DNA of 64,000 nucleotides from TMP-86 sp044226865 (GTDB lineage: Bacteria; Pseudomonadota; Gammaproteobacteria; Steroidobacterales; Steroidobacteraceae). Below, piece by piece: positions 1-8,348 of this stretch. The stretch is taken from contig JBGAGE010000002.1 of NCBI GenBank assembly GCA_044226865.1, forward strand, positions 434,001 to 498,000, in the 5' to 3' direction. The notes below the pieces were generated by a model, which did not search any database, was not told where the DNA came from, and was given only the letters and a program-made list of their open reading frames with translations. The number at the start of each line of letters is the position of its first letter. Position 1 is the stretch's first letter. Both the position numbers and the translations under genes were made by a program.

Positions 1-331
1 CGCGAAAGTCGAAGGCGGCGCCACGCACGATCAGCCCGATGAGCATGACGGCCACCGGCAGGTACAGCGCGGTGAGAATGACACCATGCGCGAGCGGAAA
101 GGCCACCAGCAGCACCCCGATCCCCAGCACCAGCCAAGTTTCGTTGGCATCCCAGTACGGGCCGATGGAGGCCAGCATCGTGTCCTTGTCGGTGTCGCCG
201 GCGCGGCGCAGCAGGATCCCCACGCCCAGGTCATAGCCATCGAGCACCACGTAGGCCAGCATGGACACGCCCATGAGCCCGAGGAACACCAGCGGCAACC
301 ATTCGTGCGCGTGGCCGGGGACCGGGATCAT
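1..331 (-). CDS. cydB: Cytochrome bd quinol oxidase subunit II (CydB/CioB), 3' part missing
   Basis: This is the N-terminal 110 codons of the second membrane subunit of a bd-type terminal oxidase, which passes quinol electrons to oxygen in the inner membrane. The translation begins MIPVPGHAHEWLPLVFLG. It contains the family's first-helix motif around VVLDGYDLGVGIL and the GPYWDANETWLV motif, and then runs off the left edge of the window. The start ATG overlaps the stop of cydA as ATGA, so translation is coupled. Only the first segments are visible, so nothing can be said about the C-terminus or about a following CydX-type peptide. Confidence 0.9.
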   Translation of the reverse strand, partial: MIPVPGHAHEWLPLVFLGLMGVSMLAYVVLDGYDLGVGILLRRAGDTDKDTMLASIGPYWDANETWLVLGIGVLLVAFPLAHGVILTALYLPVAVMLIGLIVRGAAFDFR

Positions 332-1641
332 GCGGGGAGGTCCGAGGCGCGCCGCGCCAGGTGGAACACCACCGTGATGAACGAGGGCAGGAGCACGGCA
401 TAGGCAATGAGGTACAACACGAAGCTGCTGCCGATGTCGGCGCTGCTCTTGTCGGACGTCGCGTCAGCGACGCGCAACACGCCGTACACCAGCCAGGGCT
501 GGCGCCCGATCTCCGTCACGTACCAACCGGCGAGCACCGCGGCCCAGCCCATGAAACTCGATCCCGCCAGCACGCGCGCCAGCCAATCGGCGATCTGGCC
601 GCGCCGCCGCCATTGCCAGGCGGCGGTCCAGGCGATGGCGAGCATCGCAAAACCCAATCCCACCATGATGCGAAAGCCCCAGAACAGCGGCGCCACCGGC
701 GGATGCGCGCCGGGAAAATCGGACAAGCCGCGGACTTCGCCGTCCACGTGGTGCGTGAGGATGAGGCTGGCCGCGCCGGGCACGGTGATGGCGAAGTCAT
801 TGCGTCCGGCCGCTTCATTGGGCCACGCGAACAAGGTCAGCGGTGCGGATCTCTCGGTGTGCCAGACCGCCTCGATGGCGGCGATCTTGGCAGGCTGGTG
901 CCGCAGCGTGTTCAACCCATGCAGATCGCCGACCAAAATCTGCACGGGAATGAGCAGCGCTGCCGCGTAGATGCCCGTGGCGAGCGTGGCGCGCACCTCG
1001 GCACCGCGATCCCCGCGCAGCCAGCGGTAGGCGCTGACCCCGGCGATCATGAAGGCCACGGTGAGCGCCGAGGCCAGCAGCATGTGGGTGAAGCGGTAAG
1101 GCATGGAGGGGCTGGTGAGGATGGCCAGCCAATCGGTGGCGTGCGCCTTGCCGTCCCGCATCTCGAACCCCACAGGCGTGTGCATCCAGGAATTCAGCGC
1201 CAGGATCCAGAACGCGGACAATGTGGTGCCCAGCGCCACCAGCACCGTGGCCAGCGTGTGCACGCGGTTCGACACCAGGCGTGTGCCGTACAGCATGATG
1301 CCGAGGAAGGCGGCCTCCAGGAAAAACGCCGTGAGCACTTCATAGGCCAGCAAGGGTCCCGCAATGTTGCCGACGGTGAGCATGAAGCCGGGCCAGTTGG
1401 TGCCGAACTGGAAGCTCATGGTGACGCCGCTGACCACGCCGAGGGCGAAGGTGAGCGCAAACACCTTCACCCACAACCGGTAGGCGGCGATCCACTTGGG
1501 ATCACGGGTGCGGTCGAAGCGCGCCTTGAAGAACAGCAGCAGCCAGGACAGGGCGATGGAAATCGCCGGGAACAGGATGTGGAACGACATGTTGGCGGCG
1601 AACTGCGCGCGTGCCAACATCAGCGGCGAGGCGACATCCAT
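328..1641 (-). CDS. cydA: Cytochrome bd quinol oxidase subunit I (CydA/CioA)
   Basis: This 437-residue inner-membrane subunit binds haems b558, b595 and d, oxidises quinol and reduces oxygen to water without pumping protons. The start MDVASPLMLARAQFAANMSFHILFP carries the conserved early histidine (SFHILFP), and GRQPWLVYGVLR is the conserved segment near the C-terminus. The protein is shorter than E. coli CydA (about 520 residues). Most of the deficit is in the quinol loop, the form called CioA (short Q-loop, often cyanide-insensitive); that assignment is inference. The gene is divergent from apaG with only 25 bases between the two start codons. Confidence 0.93.
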   Translation of the reverse strand: MDVASPLMLARAQFAANMSFHILFPAISIALSWLLLFFKARFDRTRDPKWIAAYRLWVKVFALTFALGVVSGVTMSFQFGTNWPGFMLTVGNIAGPLLAYEVLTAFFLEAAFLGIMLYGTRLVSNRVHTLATVLVALGTTLSAFWILALNSWMHTPVGFEMRDGKAHATDWLAILTSPSMPYRFTHMLLASALTVAFMIAGVSAYRWLRGDRGAEVRATLATGIYAAALLIPVQILVGDLHGLNTLRHQPAKIAAIEAVWHTERSAPLTLFAWPNEAAGRNDFAITVPGAASLILTHHVDGEVRGLSDFPGAHPPVAPLFWGFRIMVGLGFAMLAIAWTAAWQWRRRGQIADWLARVLAGSSFMGWAAVLAGWYVTEIGRQPWLVYGVLRVADATSDKSSADIGSSFVLYLIAYAVLLPSFITVVFHLARRASDLPA

Positions 1642-1652
1642 GGATAAAGCCT

Positions 1653-1660
1653 ATTACAAT
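1653..1660. promoter_or_regulatory. Overlapping divergent -10 boxes for cydA and apaG
   Basis: The 25-base gap between the cydA start (1641, minus) and the apaG start (1667, plus) holds TACAAT at 1655-1660 on plus. Overlapping it is TGTAAT, read on minus from 1658 to 1653. Each hexamer lies 4-12 bases from its own ATG, so transcripts would begin at or next to the start codon. Neither direction has a good -35; a weak GCGACA lies at 1631-1636 on plus. The start points are inferred from spacing only. Confidence 0.45.
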
Positions 1661-1666
1661 GTTCCC

Positions 1667-2050
1667 ATGATATCCGATTCAAACCGGCGCATCCGGGTCG
1701 ATGTGGAAACGGCCTACGTCGAGGAGCAATCCGATCCCAGCGACAGCCGTTTCGTATTTTCCTACACCATCACCATCCGCAACGACGGCTCCACGCCGGC
1801 GCGGCTGTTGACGCGGCATTGGATCATCACCGACGCCAACGGCAAGGTGCAGGAAGTACATGGGGACGGTGTGGTGGGCGAACAACCCTACCTCAAGCCC
1901 GGCCAGGGTTTTCGTTACTCCAGCGGCGCGGTCTTGGAGACGCCCGTCGGCTCGATGCAGGGCAGCTATCAGATGATAGACGATGACGGCGGCCGCTTCG
2001 ATGCGCCCATTGCGCCCTTCAGGCTCGCCATCCCCGGCGTGCTGCACTAG
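1667..2050 (+). CDS. apaG: ApaG (Co2+/Mg2+ efflux-associated, ApaG domain)
   Basis: This 127-residue single ApaG domain (beta-sandwich) matches E. coli ApaG along its full length. Family blocks visible are RFVFSYTITIRNDG, ARLLTRHWIITDANG, GEGVVG-like GDGVVGEQP, and the C-terminal FRLAIPGVLH. The biochemical role is unsettled; the domain is also found in eukaryotic F-box proteins and binds nucleotides in some members. I chose ATG 1667 because it gives the usual family length. An in-frame ATG at 1640 would run into cydA. apaH follows 27 bases downstream, the usual partner. Confidence 0.93.
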   Translation: MISDSNRRIRVDVETAYVEEQSDPSDSRFVFSYTITIRNDGSTPARLLTRHWIITDANGKVQEVHGDGVVGEQPYLKPGQGFRYSSGAVLETPVGSMQGSYQMIDDDGGRFDAPIAPFRLAIPGVLH

Positions 2051-2077
2051 ATATCGCAGCGGTATCGTTTCGGCATC

Positions 2078-2890
2078 GTGGCTACCTATGCCATCGGCGA
2101 TATCCAAGGCTGTGACCGCGAATTCGCGGCGCTCCTCGCCAAGCTGAAGTTTTCGCACCACCGCGACCAGTTGTGGCTGGTGGGTGACCTGGTCAATCGC
2201 GGCCCCGCCTCGCTGGGCGTGCTGCGGCGCGTGCGCGCCATGGGCGACAATGCCATCACCGTGCTGGGCAATCACGACCTGCACCTCGCCGCCGTGGTAT
2301 TCGGCCATGCACGCCTGAAAGACGGCGACACATTGGCCCGCGTGCTGGCCGCCAGGGACCGCGATGCGCTGCTCGAGTGGTTGATCCAGCGGCCGTTGTT
2401 GCACGAACATCCGAGCCGCCCCATCGCCATGGTGCATGCCGGCCTGCCGCCGCAATGGACGCTCGCACAGGCACGGCGCTGCGCAGCCGAAGCGCAAGCT
2501 GCACTGCGCCGCGCGCCGCACGCCTTCTTCAAGACCATGTACGGCGATCAGCCACGCCGCTGGAGCCCCGCATTGAAGGGGGCGGCGCGGTTGCGATACA
2601 TCGTCAATTGCTTCACGCGCATGCGTTACCTCGATGCCGCCGGCGGTTTGGAATTGTCCGCCAAGGATGCGCCGGCGCGCACCGCTGCCGGACTCACACC
2701 CTGGTTTGCGCGCAAGGATGCCCGCTGGCATGGCACGCGCATCCTTTTCGGGCATTGGTCCACGCTGGGGTTCTTCCGCGACCGCCATGTGGTAAGCCTG
2801 GATACCGGTTGCGTCTGGGGCAACCGGCTGACGGCGCTGTCCGTGGATGAGCCGGACCGGCCACCCATCAGCGTGCGCAGCCGCCGCTAG
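2078..2890 (+). CDS. apaH: Symmetrical diadenosine tetraphosphatase
   Basis: The enzyme hydrolyses Ap4A to two ADP and belongs to the calcineurin-like metallophosphatases. The 270-residue translation from GTG 2078 shows all metal-binding blocks: GDIQGC near residue 7, GDLVNRGP near 38, GNHDLH near 67, and later MVHAGLPP and the GHWSTLG histidine near 230. Length is close to E. coli ApaH (280). It follows apaG as usual. Its stop at 2890 overlaps the stop of the convergent minus-strand gene. Confidence 0.94.
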   Translation: MATYAIGDIQGCDREFAALLAKLKFSHHRDQLWLVGDLVNRGPASLGVLRRVRAMGDNAITVLGNHDLHLAAVVFGHARLKDGDTLARVLAARDRDALLEWLIQRPLLHEHPSRPIAMVHAGLPPQWTLAQARRCAAEAQAALRRAPHAFFKTMYGDQPRRWSPALKGAARLRYIVNCFTRMRYLDAAGGLELSAKDAPARTAAGLTPWFARKDARWHGTRILFGHWSTLGFFRDRHVVSLDTGCVWGNRLTALSVDEPDRPPISVRSRR

Positions 2891-3480
2891 CGCGGTGCGT
2901 TCGCCGCCGGCACCGCGCGCAGCACCTCGCCACTGACCCGATACTGCGCCCCGGCCTGGCTGTAGGGCACACAGGTGACGTCGGACTTGAGCTCACGCAC
3001 CGATAACTTCGGGATGATCTGGTGGAGGAATTCCTCCACCAGCTCGCAATCGCCCACGTTCAGGTTGCGGAAGGCGTCGCGGCGGAAGACGAAGGGTTCG
3101 TAGCGCGCCTCGAAGGCATCCGCTGCCGGCTTGGCATCGCCGCCACCGGGAGGAGCGGTGACCTCGCCACGCGGCGCGGGAGAATGAAATTCGATGCTCA
3201 ATCCCGGGCTCAAGCCGTTGAGGTTGATCCCGCCGACCTCGCAGCCGTGCGCAGTCACGCGCAGGTCCTGGCGTGCGCCCATTTCCAGCAGCATGGCGCG
3301 CATCTTGTCGCGCAAGCCATCGCAGGAATAGCGGGAGGTGCGCCCGAAGTAATGAAACTCCACCTTCCGTTGCTTCCAGACGGCCGCCATCGGCACGCCG
3401 GCGGCTGCCAGCTCCGCCGCGCGCAGCGGCAATGCCACGCTCGCACACAGCACCACGGCCATGAGGCTCAATGCACGCAT
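2887..3480 (-). CDS. Secreted protein of unknown function
   Basis: A 197-residue protein I do not recognise. It begins MRALSLMAVVLCASVALPLRAAELA, a clear Sec signal peptide probably cleaved after LRAA, so it should be periplasmic or outer-membrane associated. The mature part has four cysteines: YSCDGL, HGCEVG, GDCELV and VTCVPY, which suggests two disulfides. I see no lipobox and no membrane helix after the signal. It is convergent with apaH, with the stop codons overlapping, and divergent from kynU across 109 bases. Confidence 0.7.
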   Translation of the reverse strand: MRALSLMAVVLCASVALPLRAAELAAAGVPMAAVWKQRKVEFHYFGRTSRYSCDGLRDKMRAMLLEMGARQDLRVTAHGCEVGGINLNGLSPGLSIEFHSPAPRGEVTAPPGGGDAKPAADAFEARYEPFVFRRDAFRNLNVGDCELVEEFLHQIIPKLSVRELKSDVTCVPYSQAGAQYRVSGEVLRAVPAANAPR

Positions 3481-3562
3481 ATGACTCCCCCAAGCAAACC
3501 GCTTGGCGCCAGGCCCGGCACCAGGTTACCCCACCGCATTCGACCGTGGCGCCAACGGCGAA

Positions 3563-3583
3563 GTTTCATCGAAACGCTATAAT
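3563..3583 (+). promoter_or_regulatory. kynU promoter: consensus -10 with adjoining small palindrome
   Basis: A perfect TATAAT lies at 3578-3583, six bases before the kynU ATG at 3590, so the predicted transcript would start at the A of the start codon. No recognisable -35 exists at the right spacing. Directly upstream is a perfect short inverted repeat GTTTC-ATC-GAAAC (3563-3575), placed where an activator or repressor of the kynurenine genes could bind. The operator role is inference. Confidence 0.5.
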
Positions 3584-3589
3584 GCGTGG

Positions 3590-4870
3590 ATGATTTCCGA
3601 ACCAGCAAGCCTCGCCGACGCACAGCAACGCGACGCGGCGGATTCGCTGGCATGCCTGGCGGCCGATTTCCACCATCCGCGGCGCGCCGATGGTTCGCCC
3701 TACACCTACTTGTGCGGCCATTCTCTCGGCCTGCAGCCGCGGCGCGCTGCCGATTATGTCCGCCAGGAACTGGAGGATTGGGCGCGGGCCGGCGTGCTCG
3801 GCCATGAGCAAGGCACCCGCCCTTGGATTTCCTACCACCGGCACTGCGCCGGGGCACTCGCAGACCTCACGGGCGCGGCGCCTGCCGAGGTGGTGGCGAT
3901 GAACTCGCTGACGGTGAACCTGCACCTGATGATGACGAGCTTCTTCCGTCCGCAGGGCACCCGCAACACCATCCTGATCGAGGCCGGCGCCTTCGGCTCG
4001 GACCGGTATGCGGTGGTGTCGCACCTCAAGCTGCACGGCCTGTCGGAGGAGCAGCATCTGGTCGAACTGGCTCCGCGCGCCGGTGAACGCTGCCTGCGCG
4101 GCGAGGACATCCTCGAGACCATCGAGCGCCATGCGCAACGGCTCGCGCTCGTGCTGCTGCCGGGCGTTCAATATCTCACCGGCCAGAGCTTCGACCTGCC
4201 CGCCATCATCGGCGCCGCCCACCGCGCCGGCGCGGCGGCTGGTGTCGACCTGGCGCATGCCATCGGCAACACCGTGCTGCGGTTGCATGACTGGAATGTG
4301 GACTTCGCCGTGTGGTGTTCATACAAGTACCTGAACGCGGGGCCGGGGGCCACCGGTGGCTGCTTCGTCCACGAGCGGCACGCGCGGCGCTTCGACCTGC
4401 CGCGCCTCGCCGGCTGGTGGGGTCACGACCCGGATACCCGCTTTCAGATGGGCCCGCAGTTCCACCCCATCGCCGGCGCCGACGGCTGGCAGGTCAGCAA
4501 TCCGCCCATCCTCGCCACCGCCCCCCTGCTCGCCTCGCTGGAGCTGTTTGCGCGCGCGGGCATGCCGGCGCTGCGCCGCAAATCGGAGCAGATGACCGCG
4601 TGGCTGGAGTCGGCCATCCAGGCGCAGCTCGACGCGCACATCGAGATCATCACGCCGTCCGATCCCGCGCAACGCGGCTGCCAGCTTTCGCTGCGTGTCA
4701 GGCGCACACCGCAGCAGGCGCGGCAGGCGCATGAGCGCCTCGGCGCCGCCGGTGTGCTGGCGGACTGGCGCGAACCGGACATCATCCGGCTCGCGCCGGT
4801 GCCGCTGTACAACTCCTTCAGCGATTGCCATCACGCCGTGCGCGCCCTGGGCGAGGCGTTGCGCGGGTGA
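3590..4870 (+). CDS. kynU: Kynureninase
   Basis: This PLP enzyme (fold type I) hydrolyses kynurenine or 3-hydroxykynurenine to (3-hydroxy)anthranilate and alanine. It has 426 residues from ATG 3590. Family signatures are YLCGHSLGLQP near residue 40, GAPAEVV-like AAPAEVVAMNSLTVNLH, VDLAHAIGN, and CSYKYLNAGPG, whose lysine near 246 should hold the PLP. The end overlaps the start of kmo as GTGA, so the two are translationally coupled. Together they convert L-kynurenine to 3-hydroxyanthranilate. Tryptophan dioxygenase and formamidase are not in the window. Confidence 0.95.
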   Translation: MISEPASLADAQQRDAADSLACLAADFHHPRRADGSPYTYLCGHSLGLQPRRAADYVRQELEDWARAGVLGHEQGTRPWISYHRHCAGALADLTGAAPAEVVAMNSLTVNLHLMMTSFFRPQGTRNTILIEAGAFGSDRYAVVSHLKLHGLSEEQHLVELAPRAGERCLRGEDILETIERHAQRLALVLLPGVQYLTGQSFDLPAIIGAAHRAGAAAGVDLAHAIGNTVLRLHDWNVDFAVWCSYKYLNAGPGATGGCFVHERHARRFDLPRLAGWWGHDPDTRFQMGPQFHPIAGADGWQVSNPPILATAPLLASLELFARAGMPALRRKSEQMTAWLESAIQAQLDAHIEIITPSDPAQRGCQLSLRVRRTPQQARQAHERLGAAGVLADWREPDIIRLAPVPLYNSFSDCHHAVRALGEALRG

Positions 4871-6231
4871 GCCCGCCGCACACCGCCATCGGCATCGCCG
4901 GCGCAGGACCTGCCGGCGCGCTGCTCGCCATCCTGCTGCGCCGCCGCGGCTACGAGGTCACGCTGTACGAGCGGCGTGCCGACCCGCGCGGTCGTCCCTT
5001 CGATTCGGGCCGCTCCATCAACCTGGCGATGGCCGAGCGCGGCATCCATGCCCTGCGCAACGCCGGCGTGTTCGAGCGCTTCCGCGATACGCTCATCCCC
5101 ATGCGCGGTCGCCTGGTGCACGATGCGGCTGGCGCCACGCAGCTGCAACCCTACGGCCAGCGCCCGCACGAAGTCATCCATTCGATCTCCCGCCATCTGC
5201 TCAACGCCACGCTCATCGATGTGGCCGAGCGCGACTTCGGGGCCGCGCTGCACTTCGGCACCGAGGTGACCGGCGTCGAGCCCGCGACGGGTCGGCTGAG
5301 CCTGCGCGATGCGGCCTCCGGTGCCGTGCGCCAGGTCGAACACGAAGTGCTGATCGCCGCCGACGGCGGCGGCTCGGTGGTTCGCGCGCAATTCGCGGCA
5401 GCCGGCCTCGTGCAGGCGCGCGCGGAACCGCTCCTGCATTCGTACAAGGAGCTCACCATTCCGCCGCTGCCGGGCGGTCGACCGGCCATGGAGCGCGAGG
5501 CCCTGCACATCTGGCCGCGCGGCAGCTTCATGCTGATCGCCTTGCCCAATCCCGACGGTAGCTTCACGGCGACGTTGTTCCTGCAGACCGCCCGCTTCGA
5601 GGAGCTGCGCGACGCGGACGCCATCGACAGCTTCCTGCGGCGTGAATTTCCGGACGCGGCGGCCTTGATGCCCGGTCGGATCGCCGAGTTCCAGGAACAC
5701 CCCACGGGTCATCTGGCGACCGTCTACTGCTTTCCCTGGCGCGTGCACGGCCGCGTGCTGTTGTTCGGTGATGCCGCGCATGCGGTGGTGCCCTTCCACG
5801 GCCAGGGCATGAACTGCTGCTTCGAGGACGGCGTGGAATTCGATGCGCTGCTGGATGCGCACACGCAATGGGACGGGTTGTTCGCGGAATTCGAGCGGCG
5901 GCGCAAGCCCAACACCGATGCCATCGCCGCCATGGCGCTGGAGAATTACCTGGAGATGCGCGAGCACGTGGCCGATGCGCGCTTTCAACTGCAGAAGCAG
6001 CTGTCGCTGGAACTGGAGCGGCGCCATCCGCAGCGCTTCATTCCGCGTTACTCCATGGTCAGCTTCCGTCACGACATCGGCTATGCGCAGGCGCAGGAAC
6101 GGGGGCGCATTCAACAGCGGCTGCTGGATGAGCTGACGCGCGACGCCACCAGCCTCGAGCAGGTGGACTACGCGTGCGCGGCGCGTGAGATCGACGCCGC
6201 GCTGCCGCCGATCGCAACGCCGCCCCGCTGA
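4867..6231 (+). CDS. kmo: Kynurenine 3-monooxygenase
   Basis: This FAD-dependent aromatic hydroxylase converts L-kynurenine to 3-hydroxykynurenine using NADPH and oxygen. The 454-residue translation starts at GTG 4867, overlapping the kynU stop. It shows the dinucleotide fold IGIAGAGPAGALLA at residues 6-19, the GRSINLAMAERG block near 50, and the FAD-ribityl motif LLFGDAAHAVVPFHGQGMN near 300. The kynurenine 3-monooxygenase C-terminal region (RYSMVSFRHDIGYAQAQERG) follows. A weak membrane-association tail seen in the eukaryotic enzyme is not evident. Confidence 0.93.
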   Translation: MSPPHTAIGIAGAGPAGALLAILLRRRGYEVTLYERRADPRGRPFDSGRSINLAMAERGIHALRNAGVFERFRDTLIPMRGRLVHDAAGATQLQPYGQRPHEVIHSISRHLLNATLIDVAERDFGAALHFGTEVTGVEPATGRLSLRDAASGAVRQVEHEVLIAADGGGSVVRAQFAAAGLVQARAEPLLHSYKELTIPPLPGGRPAMEREALHIWPRGSFMLIALPNPDGSFTATLFLQTARFEELRDADAIDSFLRREFPDAAALMPGRIAEFQEHPTGHLATVYCFPWRVHGRVLLFGDAAHAVVPFHGQGMNCCFEDGVEFDALLDAHTQWDGLFAEFERRRKPNTDAIAAMALENYLEMREHVADARFQLQKQLSLELERRHPQRFIPRYSMVSFRHDIGYAQAQERGRIQQRLLDELTRDATSLEQVDYACAAREIDAALPPIATPPR

Positions 6232-6261
6232 CATCACCCCCGGAGGGGGCGAAGGAGCCGC

Positions 6262-6792
6262 CTAGCCGGCGGCTTGCGCCCGCCGCTCCAAGGTGACGTA
6301 GCTGAAGGCATGCGCGTGATGCGCATCCGCGGGATGTTCCTCGCGGGCCACTTCGACGAAGCTCGGCGCGCGCCAGCCGGTGAAGAACGCATCGCCATCC
6401 TCGATGCGTGTCTGCACCAGCGTCAGGTGGATGCGTTGCGCCAGGGGCAGGATTTGCGCGTAGATCTCCCCGCCACCGATGACCATGAGCGGGCCTGCGC
6501 CGGCAGCCTGCAGGGCCGAGCCCACGTCATGCACCACCTGCACATTCGCAACGGCGAGATCCGAGCGCCGGCTCAGCACCAGGTTCAAGCGTCCCGGCAA
6601 GGCCTTGCCGATGGATTCGTGCGTCTTGCGGCCCATGAGGATGGGCTTGCCCAGCGTGAGGCTCTTGAAGCGGCGCAGGTCGTCCGGCAGGTGCCAGGGG
6701 AGCGCATTGCCGCGCCCGATCACATCATTGATCGAGCAGGCGACGACGATCTCAAGTGGCACGGCGGGCAGCGCGGGGTCGGTTGTCGGCAT
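6262..6792 (-). CDS. folA: Dihydrofolate reductase
   Basis: The enzyme reduces dihydrofolate with NADPH. It has 176 residues. Motifs seen: VVACSINDVIGRGNALPWHLPDD with the acidic substrate-binding residue in LPDDLRRF, the MGRKTHESIG NADPH loop, RLNLVLSR, and VIGGGEIYAQ. The protein has about ten extra residues before the core (MPTTDPALPAVP); a later start is possible but no alternative ATG exists in that stretch. thyA, its metabolic partner, lies about 2.9 kb upstream on the same strand. Confidence 0.94.
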   Translation of the reverse strand: MPTTDPALPAVPLEIVVACSINDVIGRGNALPWHLPDDLRRFKSLTLGKPILMGRKTHESIGKALPGRLNLVLSRRSDLAVANVQVVHDVGSALQAAGAGPLMVIGGGEIYAQILPLAQRIHLTLVQTRIEDGDAFFTGWRAPSFVEVAREEHPADAHHAHAFSYVTLERRAQAAG

Positions 6793-6863
6793 GCGGCCTT
6801 ATACCCTTCCCGCGCGCCGCCCGCCAGCACACCCGGTGCCGGACGGCACGGTGATCGTGCGCT

Positions 6864-7211
6864 TCAGTAGGCCGCGGTCATTCGCGCATCGCTCCCGGCC
6901 GGCGACAATTCCAATGATTTCACCTTGCCGGCGCGGTCCGTCACGCAGGTGGCCCGCGCAATCTCCGTGCCCTGGCGATCGCGCGCCTGCATGTCGAAGG
7001 TGAAGCGCGCCGCGTAGAAGGTGGCCAACAGGCTGCCCGAGGTGCTGCTGAGGTAGTCCACACGGTAGGGCCGCGTGACGGCCGTGCCGGCCGTTACCTG
7101 TTGGGCGAGCGCCTGCGCGCAGGCACCGGCCGAGCGGCTTTCCACCGAGGCCAGTGCAGGCAGCGCGGACAGCGTGAGCGAGGTGAGGAGGAGGGTTTGC
7201 AGAGTCTTCAT
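6864..7211 (-). CDS. Small secreted protein of unknown function
   Basis: A 115-residue protein beginning MKTLQTLLLTSLTLSALPALASVESRSAG, a typical Sec signal peptide with cleavage after LASV or ALAS. The mature part is about 94 residues with an N-terminal cysteine (AGACAQ) and one near DRATCVTD, probably a disulfide pair. I chose ATG 7211 because an AAGGA ribosome-binding site lies eight bases upstream; the longer frame to 7241 would put ten residues ahead of the signal peptide. No family recognised. Confidence 0.7.
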   Translation of the reverse strand: MKTLQTLLLTSLTLSALPALASVESRSAGACAQALAQQVTAGTAVTRPYRVDYLSSTSGSLLATFYAARFTFDMQARDRQGTEIARATCVTDRAGKVKSLELSPAGSDARMTAAY

Positions 7212-7313
7212 GGCGGTATTTCCTTGCAGCAAAAATACCAACGCCCCGTGAACAGAGGTTACGGCGAGCGCAGCCTGCGCGACAAACGAAAAATTTCCGT
7301 CGAATGCGCGATT

Positions 7314-8207
7314 TCATTCATCTGTTTGCGGTTGGCGACACAGCGAGACGATCCACTCGGTCAGCGCGCGCACGCCCGGACGTGCCTCATCGCCGCGCCT
7401 GTGCAGCAGCACGTACTGCTCGGGAACCGCGAACTCCGCATCGAACAGCCGCACCAGGGTCCCGGCAGCGATGCGTTGGGCGCTGAGCCGCGCCGGAATC
7501 AGCGCGATGCCGGCGCCCTGCTCGGCCGCGCGCACCACGGCGGCCATGTCATCCAGCCGCACCAGGCGCGCCGGCTGCAGGTTGGCAAGGCCGAGTCCCG
7601 CAACCCAGCGCTGCCATACCTCACGCCTCTCCTCCATCACCAGCAGAGTGTTCCGGGCGATGTCCGCGACGCCGGCGATGGCGCCCTGTGCGAGCAGCGC
7701 GGGTGCGCACACCGCCACGAAGCTCTGCTCGAACAGCGGATGCGCGCGCAGGTTCTCCCACGGACCGCGGCCCACGACGATGGACAAGTCCGCCTCCGGC
7801 GCGTGCGTTGCACCGGGCGTGCTCGCCGTATCGATGCGGATGTCGGTATCGGGATGCGCGCGCGAGAATTCGGCCAGGCGCGGCAGCAGCAGTTCGTGCG
7901 CGAAGAATGCGGGCGCATGCAGGCGCAGGATGCCGCGGCCGAAGCGCTCGCGCAGTTGGTGGGTGACCGCCTCCATGCGGCCGAACATTTCCTCCAGGTG
8001 CGCCAGATACAGCGCACCGGCATCGCTCAAGGCAAGGCTGCGCACGCCGCGTTCGAACAGCCGCACGCCCAACTCGCGCTCCAGCGCCTTGACCTGATGA
8101 CTGACCGCGGAGGGCGTCAGGCACAGCTCCCGCGCCGCGGCCTTGAAGCTCAGGGTGCGTGCGGAAACCTGGAACGTGCGCAATGACTTGAATGCCGGCA
8201 ATCGCAT
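7314..8207 (-). CDS. LysR-family transcriptional regulator (GcvA-like)
   Basis: A 297-residue DNA-binding regulator. Residues 1-60 hold the winged helix-turn-helix (RLPAFKSLRTFQVSARTLSF, then LTPSAVSHQVKALERELG), followed by a periplasmic-binding-protein-like effector domain (about 90-297). The sequence type resembles GcvA/AmpR regulators, but the gcv operon here lies 19 kb away and carries its own riboswitch, so the target is unknown. I chose ATG 8207; the upstream in-frame extension does not look like LysR. The nearest same-strand neighbours are the small secreted protein and folA. Confidence 0.88.
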   Translation of the reverse strand: MRLPAFKSLRTFQVSARTLSFKAAARELCLTPSAVSHQVKALERELGVRLFERGVRSLALSDAGALYLAHLEEMFGRMEAVTHQLRERFGRGILRLHAPAFFAHELLLPRLAEFSRAHPDTDIRIDTASTPGATHAPEADLSIVVGRGPWENLRAHPLFEQSFVAVCAPALLAQGAIAGVADIARNTLLVMEERREVWQRWVAGLGLANLQPARLVRLDDMAAVVRAAEQGAGIALIPARLSAQRIAAGTLVRLFDAEFAVPEQYVLLHRRGDEARPGVRALTEWIVSLCRQPQTDE

Positions 8208-8348
8208 GCACAATGGCAAGCAAACGCCATGCCAGGACTGCAAACGATTGATCGGCAGGGCCGCGCGCGCCGCGAATGCGGTGCAATCGTGCACGCACGC
8301 GCGCTCCGCGCACGCCCGTGGAGCGCGCCGGGATCTCGCCCGGCGGCG

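Noticed and set aside
361..1647. A 428-codon plus-strand frame opposite cydA
   Set aside because: It is an antisense frame produced by high GC; its composition (many His, Gln, Arg) matches no protein, and cydA on the other strand is unmistakable.
8299..8328. A nine-base GCGCGCTCC/GGAGCGCGC hairpin between the 2OG oxygenase and the LysR gene
   Set aside because: There is no T-run, and short GC hairpins are expected in this GC-rich DNA, so I do not call it a terminator.
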